A DNA stretch of 64,000 nucleotides from Harmothoe impar (Eukaryota; Annelida; Polychaeta; Phyllodocida; Polynoidae): NCBI GenBank assembly GCA_947462335.1, contig OX381717.1:17351166-17415165 (forward strand). The letters run 5' to 3'. Both the position numbers and the translations under genes were made by a program. This document shows positions 51,725 through 63,998 of this stretch, piece by piece. Each line of letters opens with the position of its first letter. The first letter of the stretch is position 1. The notes below the pieces were generated by a model. It did not search any database. It saw only the letters and a program-made list of their open reading frames with translations, and had not been told where the DNA came from.

Positions 51725-53409
51725 TATAACACCATTTTATTAGGAAGACAGTCATTGATGACATGTTTAACAAACGTAAATGTCAACTATTATTTCACAT
51801 ATCAAGGGATGTTAACATGTAAAAAGTCATTGCTTATTTAGATATGGCCTAGAATAATTTATGAAGCACATTGCACACGACCAGAAATCAGAAAAAATAT
51901 TTTGACATACCCTTTAATACTAATAGCTCATTCAGATTGTTGGCAAATCATGGAAATGCTCTTCATGACAAGAGTCTTAACCTTTACTTGTCAATGTGCC
52001 CGACACCTGGAAATAAAATAAGACGATCGTCAAAAGCGTCATTCTATAACATTAATTTAGTAAAGGAGGCCTAAACATATATGCAAATTACAACATACAG
52101 GTAATTCATATATGAAAGCAGTCGACTAAGAGATTAAGGCGCAACGCAAGCCTAGGGGGTAGTCTGTGTGGAAATTTTTACGAATTACCATACATTCAAT
52201 TTAGTGCAATCTATTAAAGGTTAATTGTCAATGTATTTAAGATTCTTCAACAAGTATTTTTAAACCTAATTTTTAATTGTTTCCAACGAAAAGTGATTAC
52301 GCCTAAAAAAACTTTTTTATTAGCAGTGAAAGAATTAAAAAAGAATTTAAAAAAAAAGAAAAGGTACCGCCTCATTAACGTAGGGTCGGTCTGCATAGCA
52401 GAACATAATCTGCATAGCAGAACATAGTTTTTTTCTTTTTTTGCCTTAGGGTCTTTCTCAAAAGTTCAACACTTGACCTACTGTAGGACCATGTCAGTTT
52501 TCTGCAGGCCTAACTAACCGCACACTCGCCCAAGAAAATCCTGGTTGAAATGGTTCTGCCCCCCCCCTCCCTTCTTTTAAATCGGGGACTGTAGTAAAAT
52601 ATCGGAGAATTTTGAAAGTATAGACTTGAAATGGTGCAGTCTGGTGTATTTTGGGATAATTTTCAGTAGGCCTAGGCCTAGGCCTAGGCCTTTCTATGTA
52701 CCGGTACCTTTTCTTTCTTGAACTTGAACAGAAATTGTCCGATTTAAAAACTGTGAAAAAACTGAAAACCAGAGGTTTTGGTGGTTTTCATGCAAGAAAC
52801 CCTTAGGCAATTTGACAGTCCAAAACCCAGAGTCTCAGGGTAAACAGCTAGGGTTGGCAGCCATGCCAGTGGCTGCAAGTGGATCAAAAGCGACCTGGCG
52901 ACCTGGCCCTGGGCCGTTTTGGAGGCGACTTTTGACCTAAGGCAATGATAAAAACGACCTAGTGACTTTTGGTCAAAAATGAATATAGGATAAAGGGTTA
53001 AAAAAAAGCAACTTTGTGACGTAGGCCCCTTAATTTAGGCGACTTTCCGACCTAAGGGGGGGGGCCCATTTGCACCCCCATGCCAGTTCTAGATCTAGAC
53101 CTAGCCTGAGCTGGACTGTGTAGGCCTAGACTAGAGTTAGCACTAGACCCGTCCCCAAACCACATTTAGTATTTGGAGGGGGACGGAAATGATACGAATC
53201 AGTCCCTTAGCTAGCCTAGAGTTAGTTCCAACGCAGACTCAACCATCCTGGCAGTAGACTGACGTTGTTGTCTCTCAATTTTGTCGTTTGCTCGGCCTTG
53301 GGGTCGAGGTTCTGGAGTCTGGTGCTTACATTAAAACACAGCCATGTAACCTTTAGCCATGATATGAGTACATGGAATAATAAGCAACGAAGACTTACTC
53401 CCCTTACAG
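51725..53409. other. intergenic, no firm gene
   Basis: AT-rich. Short direct repeats ATCTGCATAGCAGAACATA lie near 52390-52425 and GGCCTAGGCCTAGG near 52670. No recognised exon. Confidence 0.4.
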
Positions 53410-53488
53410 ACCAAAAAAGTTTCCTCCTGGAGTTCTTGATACCGAAGCATTTATGAAACTTGATGCAGAAGCTTATGGAAACGCCTAG
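53410..53488 (+). CDS. candidate terminal exon, unidentified
   Basis: CCTTACAG precedes an open stretch encoding PKKFPPGVLDTEAFMKLDAE and then AYGNA followed by TAG. The reading looks protein-like, but no matching upstream exon was found and I recognise no family. The opposite strand is also open (53222-53503). Treat as tentative. Confidence 0.2.
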
Positions 53489-53963
53489 AGACGTCATGGG
53501 CAATCTACAGCTGCCACCTGGCGATCATGTCTTGTATTAATTTTAGTTGAGCCTGGACTCAACAGGTGTCAGGTGATGTCGTTTGCCGCCACACTTTTTG
53601 ACAAGCATCACCATCTACATTGTCTTTGAAATGACTCATCGAGCATATAACCGAGTATGTCATCATGATAGACATTTCCCGCAGTTTTTATACAGGTAGC
53701 GATTATGACGTCATAAACAATGCAGTGTCACAGTTGATGTTGTTTTAGACAGGGGATCGTAAGTTTCATATTTTTACATTTTTTATAAACGTGGTGTTGT
53801 ATTTTCATCTCAGAGGTACATGGAAAATCATCATTTAATACAGGAAATGTAACTACATTAATGTTTTCCGACTTCGTTCTCCTGTTCATGTCCCCTTGAA
53901 GCCACTGCCTGACTCTGGGCAGATCTGTTAAGCTGCACCGACAATCTAACTAACATAGTAGCC

Positions 53964-54181
53964 ATGGCAAGTATGTGAGGTTTTACGGTATGAGTATAAA
54001 AAGGCATACCATAGTCATTTGAATAAGCACACATGCTTTTTGTATATTTTTAGGTGCCGCCGCAGTGAAGAGGGACAGTTCTCCTGCATCAGCAGGCAGT
54101 GACTCGCTGAATACTTTCCTGAAGACATCGGATGACCGGCGGGTGGGATGGCTCGCTTGTATATTTGAACGTGGAAACTAG
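53964..54181 (+). CDS. candidate two-exon 44-residue small protein
   Basis: GTAGCCATGG is an excellent start context. Exon 1 (53964-53970) reads ATGGCAA|GTATGT. Exon 2 (54054-54181) follows a TTTTTAG acceptor and gives an in-frame Ala/Ser-rich start, then SDSLNTFLKTSDDRRVGW, LACIFERGN and TAG. An AATAAA-type signal (GAAATAAAGG) follows near 54402. No homologue is known to me. It may also be the first coding part of a longer, differently spliced product. Confidence 0.3.
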
Positions 54182-56717
54182 ACGTCTTCAGCCTGAACGC
54201 ACTGTCATCCCCTTCAGACGTAAAATACACAAAATAAATGTCATTCATGACAAATGCATCCTGTTGTTAATTCTCCTGGTATACAGCATGTTTATTCACC
54301 AGATACATTTTGATAATAACGACCACATCCACAAGATGTTGTACAGAATCAGAAAATTATTATAGCTGCAATTATACATTTTTTCATAATTCTTTAATCT
54401 GAAATAAAGGCTTAAGCAATGACAGCGACCGGTGTAAGTCTCTCTATATATAACCAATTGTCACCAAAATGGATCACAGCCCGGTATGCTATAAAAGTGT
54501 GCAGACCGTAGAAAAAGCTGCCAGTCTTGTTTTATCTACATTAATTTTCAATAGATCTTCCCGATCCTCTCCACCATTGATATCAGCATTTTCATGGATG
54601 GATAAGTATTTTTTAAGGCATTTTCAAACAGAAAAAAATAGAATGATAATATTCCAATTAATATCTTAGATGAAATTATATGAGGTAAAATTTATTCACA
54701 AAATCCAGTTGAATAGCCCCTGAGAGATGACTTGGATTATTTAATGCATGGTCTATGTAATTATCTTTTTAAAATATGTTTTGGGTTGCTCGGAGCTGGG
54801 AGGTGCGACCAGGCAGTGGCAGCTAGGCAACATATTGATTTTTTCAATTTACTCTGTTTTGCTTGTTATGGAGTCATGCCCCCATGAAATTGTAATTTCT
54901 AATTCCTAAAAATCTATAATTGAAAAGTGAATGAGACATATGCTCTCAGACATATAGTGCTATATTCTATCCATTTATTGCAATAAATAAAAGGCAACCT
55001 ATAAATACTTGTATTTTACATCCATTCTGCTACAAAACCTTTGACAGCGTCGCCTACTGCGGCTCTTTACATTGCAAAGTAGAGCCATTTGAGTTATGCC
55101 AGCTTGGGGCACTTGGACCACGCCTGTCCCAAATAAGGATGTGTGACGTCAGCACATCATGACCCTTTCAATGTAACCACTTCACCACTGACATTGTCAA
55201 TGAAAAAAACATTATTGACATACTTGCTCTCGGTACCGCTATTTTATATACATTTTATTGTGTTGTAGAGTGAATTCAGCTTAAATTTAGTGTGAGAATC
55301 TGGGCCAAGACATTGCATTATCCCAATGAACAGTTTGACTATTGATTTGTTAAATAAAACTGGAAAATAATCATTATAAAATCCAATAATTCATTTTGAT
55401 GGTGGCAAAGTTTCTACCATGATTGGTAGGATGCGTTAGTGTGCAGAGGTCCAAATTTAAATGAGCCTAAAATGGTATTTTATAGAACCAATGTTCCCAA
55501 ACTTATGAGTGTACTCCCTTGGCGCTATCTATTTCTGGATTTTAGCCCTGTTTAGATCCTGTGATCCATTTTCGTGATAATTGACCATATATATGTGTAT
55601 GTGTACACACTATGCATGCCAAACCTATAACTGTCCATGCTGACAGAGTATTATCAACATGATTATGTAGGTTAGAATGATGATAATACTCTAACCTACA
55701 TTATCTTATTCTTGGGGGATGCTGAAATTAGCCAAGACCCTATATTATGATATACTCATTGCCCAAATTGTACCTCTTACGCATGGGAAAACGTTGGGAC
55801 AGAGTTGCTTGGACTCCCAAACCGAACACCAAAGGGGGCTCAAAACCTACTTAATAAGACTCTAATACATGTGTGTATGAATGCCATCATACTTAAAATC
55901 TTATCTTAAATCTGGTTGTAATGGGCCTCCCAATGAAGTTATGCTTCCTATGCTTCTGATTTAAGATAATATGGGGTGAGCTGTTGTCCAAGTTACATGA
56001 TGTCAGGTAGGCCTAGTCACTAAGTATGTGGAGGTATGACAGTTGTTGTCATGATGCACCAATGCAGCCCTGGCGAGTGCACTGCATTGGTATGACATGC
56101 CAACCTTTCGGGAGTGTCCCAACCCAATAGGGTCGACATGATGCATTAATGCATTATGCCGTCCTTAAAGGGGTAAGGAATCAACCTTCTGGGATCAGCA
56201 TGATGCAAGCATGGATGCAGCACTGATGAGTTACCTGAACTCACCTTGACAAAACCTTTTTAAATTTGCCATTTCTACATACTACCCATAAGCTGTGTAC
56301 TATGTGGAATACAATACATTTAGTTATATAATAAAGTTTTTAGAGTCATGTCCCGACAATAGATATGTTAACTACAGCGTAGACTATGATACAGCACATA
56401 TATACTTTCAATGTTATGATAATGAATAAAGACACAATAAACACCATAAAATTAGTGGTGCAATTTAGTGTGTGGATGGCTTTACTTGCCCTTTTATCAC
56501 ATGTACCGTCAGGTAGGCCTAGTCACTAAGTATGTGGAGGTATGTAAAAATGAAATCAATAGCTTGTACCTGCAGTATGAATAAATCAATAAAAGTGGAA
56601 ACACCACATATGGCCACGAAATTGTACTACTGCCACAGCCTACAGGGTTATTGAGATCTGTGGAGAACTAATGGGCAAATAAAAGCGTCATTTCTTGTAG
56701 GTGTGTGGAAAAGTCAT
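54182..56717. other. intergenic, no gene seen
   Basis: AT-rich. An imperfect hairpin (ATGTAGGTTAGA / TCTAACCTACAT) lies at 55664-55708. A 38-bp direct repeat (GTAGGCCTAGTCACTAAGTA) occurs at about 55999 and 56514. Confidence 0.45.
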
Positions 56718-56790
56718 CTGGAGAAAGCAGGATTCAAACCCGGGACCTCTAGACCCATGAGCCAATGCTCTACCACTAAGCTACATCCCC
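56718..56790 (-). pseudogene. tRNA-like sequence, probably a SINE head
   Basis: On the minus strand, GGGGATGTAGCTTAGTGGTA and CCCGGGTTTGAATCC place RNA polymerase III A and B boxes at the right spacing in a 73-base unit. The acceptor stem has a mismatch and two wobbles, the anticodon stem pairs poorly and the residue before the anticodon is C instead of U. This is not a functional tRNA. Confidence 0.6.
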
Positions 56791-58211
56791 AAATCCGACA
56801 AATTAACCACACCGTACATTACTGGATTGGTATGGCATATATATAGGGGTGTCGAGTTACCCAAATGATACCTCATTGCAGGTTTTTCACCAAGGTGTGA
56901 GTAATCCCAGCCTCTACAGAGGTCTGGCTAACAATGTATGACATTCTTATAGATTCTGAGATTATAGTTCTACAATGATAATCTAAACTGCTCATGAAGG
57001 TTAGAATATAATAAAGAGGTATTATAGATTTGTCCTATTGATTTTTTGACCACTTGATTTTTATGCAAAAGAATAATTAGAAGTCCTTATAAAGCGATGG
57101 AGCACATTTAGGAGGAAGTGTCATGCGCCTGCTAGATAACTGCACAGATGTTTCATATCTTTCTTTTCACTGAATTTACTTTCAAAAATACCTACTTGTT
57201 TTAGATGTATTGTAGGCTGAGTTGAATAGTGAGTTAAACTCCATACAACTTGATCAAGCCAAACATGGAAACAGCATTTCCAATGGGCACAGAACATTGA
57301 TAACCTAACTTTAATTCAATGTTAAACTGGATTTTGGGCGCACTTGGGTGGATGTATCAAAGTATCAATGAATCAAACATAGCTCAAATATTTCACTACA
57401 TCTTCCTTAGTTGACTGTAATCAATATTGAAAAATGCTATAAAGAAAGAACCATGACATTTCCAGATTAAATCAACACTAATCGGAATTACAAGGGCACT
57501 TTTCCTTGAAGCTCTACCTATCTTTAATAGGGCACAGGAGTTGCAAAGCTCCCACCCTGGGAATCTCTTATATTAGCAGAAATATTAAGGAACACATGCC
57601 TGTGTACTAGAATTAGAGTTATATGTCAGTGGGAAGGGAATTGCATGAGGAAAACAATTAAAGTGAATGCTGGGTCTGCCTTTGATATCTTTGGACAAAT
57701 GAATTTGTATAATTTCATCTTAAAATATAGATATGTTAAGCCCACATAACTAAATGTATATAGCTTTTTTAGCATTTAATATTGGGCAAGTTTTCAAGCT
57801 AGCTATAGAATTGCCGATACAAAGTTTTGTGGATCGATAAAAGTATGTAATATTTCTGTGAACGCATATTGTTTCATGAGTATCAGTATAACTGGTGACG
57901 TGGCTGAATATTCTGTATGAGCAGCTCTGATGGTGGAGATATCCTCCAGACTGACATTCTGGGACAGAGAGAGTAAATAGTAGGCCTCTCTGTGTGGTTC
58001 AAGTCTGTAGCGGAGGTATCACTCTCCTAGCAGAATCTAGGTACAGACTCAAACCCAACTGCATACATTAACATATATATTAACACCATTGGATAAAGGG
58101 TAGTTGACTGGACGGTGCCATATTTTGTCTCATGACAGAATACCGAGAGGTGCAGAATGATACCATCTACCAACACTTGCTGGGGGGGATGGTGCTGCCA
58201 GACTACTCGTG
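56791..58211. other. intergenic, no gene seen
   Basis: AT-rich with no recognised motif, apart from an early partial copy of the 257-bp repeat near 58150. Confidence 0.4.
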
Positions 58212-58725
58212 TTGTGCACAATGATACCATCTACTATCCCTTTAGAGACCACGTATTGATTTAATGTGCTATACTATTTTGTTACCATGATGCTTGAATG
58301 CAGCACTGGTGAGTGACCAACCAAAGCTGCATCCATGTATCAGGCCCACCCCACAGGGAAGACTCAGGGTCAGTATAATGCACAAGAGCACCACTGGTGA
58401 GTCACTCCCAAGCAACACTTTTGTCTGTGAGAGATTTTAATCCCTCATGCCACCCTTAAAGGGTTAACCTGTGCAGAATGATATCATCTTGTAACCCCTT
58501 ACAGACCACATACTACTTTAATGCACTAGACTCTTTGCCCATCATGATGTATGAATGCAGCTCTGGTGAGCAACCCATCACAGCTGCATCCATGCATCAT
58601 GCCCACCCCACAGGGAAGACACAGCGTCAGTATAATACACCAGAGCACCACTGGTGAGTCACTCCTGAGCAACAATTTTGTCTGTGAGAGATTTTAATGC
58701 CTCATGCCACCCTTAAAGGGTTACC
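58212..58725. repeat. 257-bp tandem repeat, two units
   Basis: Units at 58212-58468 and 58469-58725 share GTGCA(C/G)AATGATA, GCTGCATCCATG, CACCCCACAGGGAAGAC, AGAGCACCACTGGTGAGTCA and GTCTGTGAGAGATTTTAAT. A diverged relative lies at 56040-56240. The array ends about 80 bp before a TATA box. Confidence 0.85.
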
Positions 58726-58803
58726 CAGCAGATAAGTGGTGTTTGTGGTGGACACCACAGGCACCATGTGCTGACAGCATAATTAACATGATAACAGACG
58801 CTG

Positions 58804-58811
58804 TATATAAA
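58804..58811 (+). promoter_or_regulatory. TATA box of a possible promoter
   Basis: GCTGTATATAAATC is followed by a GC-richer stretch and a candidate donor CTACAGTT|GTGAGT near 58994. This could be the non-coding first exon of the ShKT/sushi gene, whose start codon sits directly behind a splice-acceptor-like motif. The link is inferred. Confidence 0.4.
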
Positions 58812-58995
58812 TCAACGTCCACCACTAGGGGCGGCACTCGTCATCTCCACACGCTGACAGCGACATCCACAGCTAGAAGCAGCAGTTGACAGTATCACCC
58901 CAAACACCTACATCAAAGTCAGCCACATCCAGAAGCAGCCACCGGTTCGTCCTTCTCATCACCAGCTAAATCCAAGCCAGCCGCATCTACAGTTG

Positions 58996-60079
58996 TGAGT
59001 ATCTAATTTAGCTTTATATTGATTGTGCAAAGGCTCCCATATGGATGTGTCTCTGGGCACTCTGGGCTGACCAATATCCAGGTATTTACTGGTAATTGTC
59101 CGGGCTTCCAGATTGGGCCCATGTGGGCTCAGCCCAGAATATCAACATGTCATGTTTGCACTGTAAATCCTTCAATTTTCAATTGATTTACATTTTAAAT
59201 TGACATTATGTGCGTTTTTGCAAAAGTGGGTTTCACCTGGGTGAGACATGGGCAAACTGGCCAAAGGTGTCCCTGAGTTTCCCATGGACTCAGCATGGGC
59301 AGCCAGGTAGGGCCCAGGTGGGCTGAGCCCATGTACTGAACTTAGTTTTTAATGGATTTCTTGCATTGCAGATATTTAAATTTATCCTCACTTGTCCCTT
59401 TTTTCTAGAAAATGCAAGTTCAATTTTTTTTGCTAATGCTATGTTATCCACCTAGGTTTCACCTGGGCTAGAGCTGGGCTAAAAGGGCTGAGGTCTGCGA
59501 GGGTTTTCCATAGGCTTGGTGGGAGCTGCCAGGTGGGCCCCAGGTGGGCCAACCCACCAACTTCACTTTCTAGGCAAATTCTTCCAACACAACTTTCATG
59601 ATCACATATCAAAGAACTTTCCCCAAAAGAGTGGGGTTCATCTGGGCCAGCCCTGGGCTCAGTGGGCAAGTATTGTTCGTGAGCTTGATGTCATCGTTGA
59701 GAGTACATGGGATTTGATATTCTATAGACATTTTCTTGTCTTTATTACAATGAGCCATAAATTCACAATTCCTTTAATTTAAAACCATTGAAATGAAACA
59801 GTTTTCACTGTATGTTCTTATTATATGAAATTATCTGCACAATTTTGCATATGATTAGAGAAACAAGAAGCATTCTGATACTAACACCTTTCCCCTGGAT
59901 AAGATCATAGAGGGAAGAGATGACATTAAATGCAGATAAATTCATTGACCCACTGGTAACTACTCTTAACATATGGTCATCAACTACATAATGACTAAGC
60001 TTATAGCTAAAAAAATGTTGTGTCAGTCCCCAAGACCCTCCCACCCAACAACGTGTTTCCCAACTGAAAGAGCTCACCT
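58996..60079. other. intergenic or intronic repeats
   Basis: 59220-59560 holds two diverged copies of a GTTTCACCTGGG..CCAGGTGGGCC repeat. No exon recognised. Confidence 0.45.
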
Positions 60080-60415
60080 GGAGGGTGTTTTTCCCCATTG
60101 GTTTTGTGTCCGTATGTGTCATACGGGGGTCCCGGCAACCCATACGGGCAAAAGGTGTTTTTCTCATCAGATACGGAGATTTTTTACCAAAAAGCAGAAT
60201 CCCGTATCCTATACGGGATCCCGTATGCGCATATGGGAGAAAAGTGTTTTTCCTCATCGGATGCGGGAATTATTTTCCGCATGGTGTCCGTATAAGTCTC
60301 CTTGATTCCTGAGCTATCGGAGCAGCATAAATTCAAAAAAAGGGCCCGTATGCAGCATACGGACATAAATTTTTCCTTTAAGGGTCGCACAGTGTAGAAT
60401 GCGGCCCTTAACGGT

Positions 60416-60600
60416 TTGGGAAGGGACAGGAGAGGTGGGGGAGGGACAGGAGAGGTCGGGGAAGGGACAGGAGAGGTTGGGGGAGGGACGGGAGAGGTGG
60501 GGGAAGAGAAAGGAGAGGTTGGGAAAGAGAGAGGAGAGGTCGGGGAAGAGACAGGAGAGGTAGGGGAAGAGATAGGAAAGGTCGGGAAAGGCACTGGATT
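60416..60600. repeat. purine-rich minisatellite
   Basis: About ten imperfect 16- to 18-bp units of GGGACAGGAGAGGTCGGG type. Nearly all purine on the plus strand. Confidence 0.9.
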
Positions 60601-61119
60601 TGGAGTGTTTTCTTCACCTCTGGCGCCCAGCCAGCTCTGTTCTCTGATAGCTATTGTCTACCAGCGTTTATACAGAAGGAGTCTCTACGCAGAGTTTTAG
60701 CTCTGTAGGGCCATTATTTACAGAGTTACAGAAGAAAAGACATTTTTTTGTATAACTTCTTTGAAATTCAATTTTTATTTTTTTCATTTCTTTCATTATA
60801 AAGGTAGAAGTTGGACTTTACTTATCTATTCATTAAAACAATCCTAGAGCCATTTTTTTTACATATATATGTGCACTTTAAAAAGGGAGAAGGGAGGTGG
60901 GGGACTGTACTAACCTACAGAATGATGGTTTAGGTCCACATGACCTCCCGCAATTGGCTTGTGATCTCCATTCCCTTATATATATATGAGAGGAGTTGAG
61001 GCCAGCTTGACTTAGCCTCTAGGTGGCAGCACCAACACAGCCCGGAATTAGCAAGGTAGTAACACTTCTTTGCCTGTCCAGATGCATGGACTGTGGGAAT
61101 GTGAAGGACTACACCATGC

Positions 61120-61395
61120 CCCTCCCTTCTCCATTTCCCGACCTCCCTTCTCCATTCCCCACCCTCCCCTCTCCATTTCCCGACCTCCCTTCTCCATTCC
61201 CCACCCTCCCCTTTCCATTTCCTGACCTCCCTTCTCCATTCTCCGCCCTCCCCTCTCCTTTTCCTGACCTCCCTTCTCCATTCCCCACCCTCCCCTCTCC
61301 ATTTCCTGACCTCCCTTCTCCATTCTCCGCCCTCCCCTCTCCCTTTCCTGACCTCCCTTCTCCATTCCCCGACCTCCCCTTCTCCATTCCCTAGC
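61120..61395. repeat. pyrimidine-rich minisatellite
   Basis: Alternating units CGACCTCCCTTCTCCATT and CCCCACCCTCCCCTCTCCAT. Almost all pyrimidine on the plus strand, the opposite polarity to 60416-60600. Confidence 0.9.
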
Positions 61396-61821
61396 ATCCA
61401 AAACAGAATGCGGACCCTTTCCAGCCTACCTCTGTATGTGTCTCTATATTATGACGTCACAAAGGGAATTCCCTAGGGGTTTCCTGGAATGTAGACTGGT
61501 TTTTGTACATTTTTACAATAAGGGCAGGTGAGTGCCACATTGGTACCCCATATGCAGCAGAATTTATGCCAATCCTGTATGCACATACGGACGTGAAACG
61601 GAGGAGGAAAAAATACAGTTTTTGGGCTTCCCAATATGGGTCCTGTATACGGTCCGTATTTTTACCCCATTTTGGTCCCGTATTGGACCAATAGGGAAAA
61701 ACGCCCTCCTGGGTCCCACCTAGATCTTTACAGGGTGGCAAGCCCTTCTGTGCCCCAGCTGATAGCCCTGGATGGGCCCCATGAGGCAGCCCATCTAGGG
61801 CCCACTAGCGTGTGCTGGCTG

Positions 61822-62050
61822 GGTTTATACTGCAGGTTCAGGTGTCTATGTTTATACTGCAGGTTCAAGTGTCTATGTTTATACTGCAGGTTCAGGTGTC
61901 TACTGCATGTTCAGGTGCCTATGTTTATACTGCAGGTTCAGGTGCCTATATTTATACTGCAGGTTCAGGTGCCTATGTTTATACTGCAGGTTTAGGTGCC
62001 TATATTTATACTGTAGGTTCAGGTGCCTATGTTTATACTGCAGGTTCAGG
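61822..62050 (+). repeat. 27-bp tandem repeat replicating a splice-acceptor motif
   Basis: Eight tandem units of GTTTATACTGCAGGTTCAGG plus TGCCTAT (one shortened to about 21 bp), ending directly at the ATG of the ShKT/sushi gene. Each unit contains TATACTGCAG|G, which looks like a 3' splice site. The unit length is a multiple of three and has no stop in one frame. Confidence 0.9.
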
Positions 62051-63998
62051 ATGGCGTACCTACTCGGAGTATTGCTGCTGACCTTTGCCTGCTTCCTGCC
62101 TTATGTTCAACCCACAGATGACTGTCAGGACAAAGCGACCGACTGCAAGACAGCCTATTTAGGCGCTGCAGGTCTCCGTCTCCTTATTGGATGCCAGAGT
62201 AATCAATGGCAAGTGGCAGATAACTGTCAATTCACCTGTGGAAATTGCCCAGGTAACAATTTTTTTAATTATCATGTTAAATTGACTGTATTTTAGGTAG
62301 TTATGAAACCAGCACTCCATAATACAGCTCAAGAATAGCATTGCATGCAGTTGCTTTTTGTAAAGCTCCTGAATGATGCCATCTGCTAGTTATCAGTTGA
62401 AGGAGATCCCCTTTATAGTATATATGTACTGTGAAGCTACTTTATTTCCCTGAATAATATATTTTCGCCATTTTCGTGGAAATGAAATTCACTCTATCGC
62501 GAAAATCTAAACCAGTGAAAATTAAAACTTTCACAGTATATATAAATCCATAAATGGGAATTTTTCAAAAGGGAACGTCAACTTTCACCCAGGAGATTCT
62601 AATACAATAGTCATAGGCCATTGGTATCATTAAAGCCCCAGATCTACAGCAGCAACAGCAGTTCTGTTCTGTGCCACCCCTGTCCCCATGTGGGCAGGGG
62701 TGGCAGATCTAAGTACATACCAAGAAATTACCCTGCAATGACTTATGAAGGCAGGTTTATTTCTCTTCATGCCTGGTAGTAGAAGATAGTAAATAGTAGA
62801 CTCGCAACTTCTCACCAATGCAGTAGTCTAGGGTAAGGGGATTACAAGCCCTTGTTAGTAGCCCTTCTTATGAACTCTACCACTCTTTGGCAATTTTAGA
62901 GAGGTGGGGGAAAATATAGAAAGTGTTGCCCAAATGGTTTAAAGACTGCCTGTTATTCAAAAACTTAAAGGAGCAATACCACCACTCATGCAGCTACCAC
63001 ATAGTAGACTAGAACAGTGCTAACATTTTGAATGGGACATGCTTGATGATTTACCGCTTTAACAATGCTTATTTTGCAGGTTCCCCAGACTGTCAAATGC
63101 CCGAGCTAGAACCAAACTCTATGATTCTCTATCCGACAACATCGACAACAGGAACAATCCGTGCAGGAGGCTATGTTATATATAGATGCCTCTATCCTGA
63201 CAATGACAATGGAATGCCGGTGTCAGGTACCCTGTCTCGGAAGTGCACTGGGGACGGCACTCTCTCGGGTTCACCTCCGGTCTGTCCCGGTTTGTACATG
63301 TTTTATGAGTTTTATTCTATTAGGGGGGGGGTGTGATAAATCTACTTTTCTTCGGGGACAGGCTCAAACTATGCATTTGGGTCAAAAATCACGGGAAATC
63401 ACAACAACAAAAAAATTCGCAAGAAATCATTCCATTCATTAAAATTGCATGAAAAAACGTAAGGTAGGCCCCTTTTTGATAGGGCGGTGGGGTGTCCTGA
63501 AACAAAACTTCCTTTCTTTTTGGCCTAGCTGGTTTTTAATCTATATTAACAAGGCTTTTTTTGGTTGAATGTGATAATAATTGCTCAAGTCCAATATCAC
63601 ATTATGTTATGAAACCAGCACATCCCAATACAGCTCCAGAATCTTGCCAGTGTGCTGATTTGCAGTCATGAGAGAAACCCTAAAATTGGCCTACTGCTCA
63701 CCTGTTACAAACAGTGGAAATGAGATTCTCTACCTGTAGGGGTAGGAACAAGACCTCCTATGCTTAAGGACTGGAAGGCTGTATTCAATGCCCCCCACTG
63801 AATACAATGTGGCCATATTCAATGGGCTAAGAAAAAGTAGTTTTTCCTTTACTTAATGACTTCAAATTAAAAAAATAAACACAAATGCCAACTACATTGA
63901 TACCGCTCTGACGTATTTCACTCATAGGAGCTGGGCCGCATCCTACTCAGCCTGCAGCTTCGTGCAATATTACCCCAGCCTCCACTCGTGAAATATGA
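62051..63998 (+). CDS. secreted ShKT-sushi domain protein, 3' end uncertain
   Basis: Exon 1 (62051-62252) begins with a signal peptide (AYLLGVLLLTFACFLPYVQP) and an ShKT domain: DDCQDKATDCKTAYLG, six cysteines, NCQFTCGNCPG. Exon 2 (63080-63289) is a sushi/CCP-type module starting CQMPELEPN, with YVIYRCLYP, CTGDGTLSG and a closing PPVC. Introns are phase 1, as is usual for extracellular modules. A third exon may start at 63928. In frame it gives a Pro/Ala-rich tail with TGA at 63996-63998, but a donor-like ACTC|GTGAAA lies just before, so the gene may continue past the right edge. The protein is probably an extracellular recognition or matrix protein. The 27-bp repeat abuts the start codon. 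Confidence 0.75.
63322..63480. repeat. copy of the GTGATAAATCTACTTTTC repeat family
   Basis: GGGGTGTGATAAATCTACTTTTC, GGGACAGGCTCAAACTATGCA and GGGAAATCACAA match 31345-31450. It lies in intron 2 of the ShKT/sushi gene, immediately after exon 2. Confidence 0.7.
63481..63927. other. intron 2 of the ShKT/sushi gene
   Basis: No coding exon recognised before the candidate acceptor CTCATAG at 63921-63927. Confidence 0.4.

Larger units (their letters stand above)
60080..61709. mobile_element. 1.6-kb TIR element rich in polypurine/polypyrimidine
   Basis: GGAGGGTGTTTTTCCCCATTGG at the left faces CCAATAGGGAAAAACGCCCTCC at the right. Related GTGTTTTTC(C)TCATC(A/G)GAT(A/G)CGG motifs and CCGTAT repeats fill both subterminal regions. 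The centre holds two oppositely oriented purine/pyrimidine minisatellites. No coding gene and no clear target duplication. Confidence 0.6.

Noticed and set aside
53222..53503. 93-codon minus-strand frame
   Set aside because: Opposite a more protein-like plus-strand exon candidate. No motif, weak start context.
56718..56790. Intact tRNA gene
   Set aside because: Acceptor and anticodon stems are mispaired and U33 is missing. Better explained as a SINE head.
60408..60700. Gly/Glu- and Pro/Ser-rich frames over the purine minisatellite
   Set aside because: All frames of a simple repeat are open. No gene signal.
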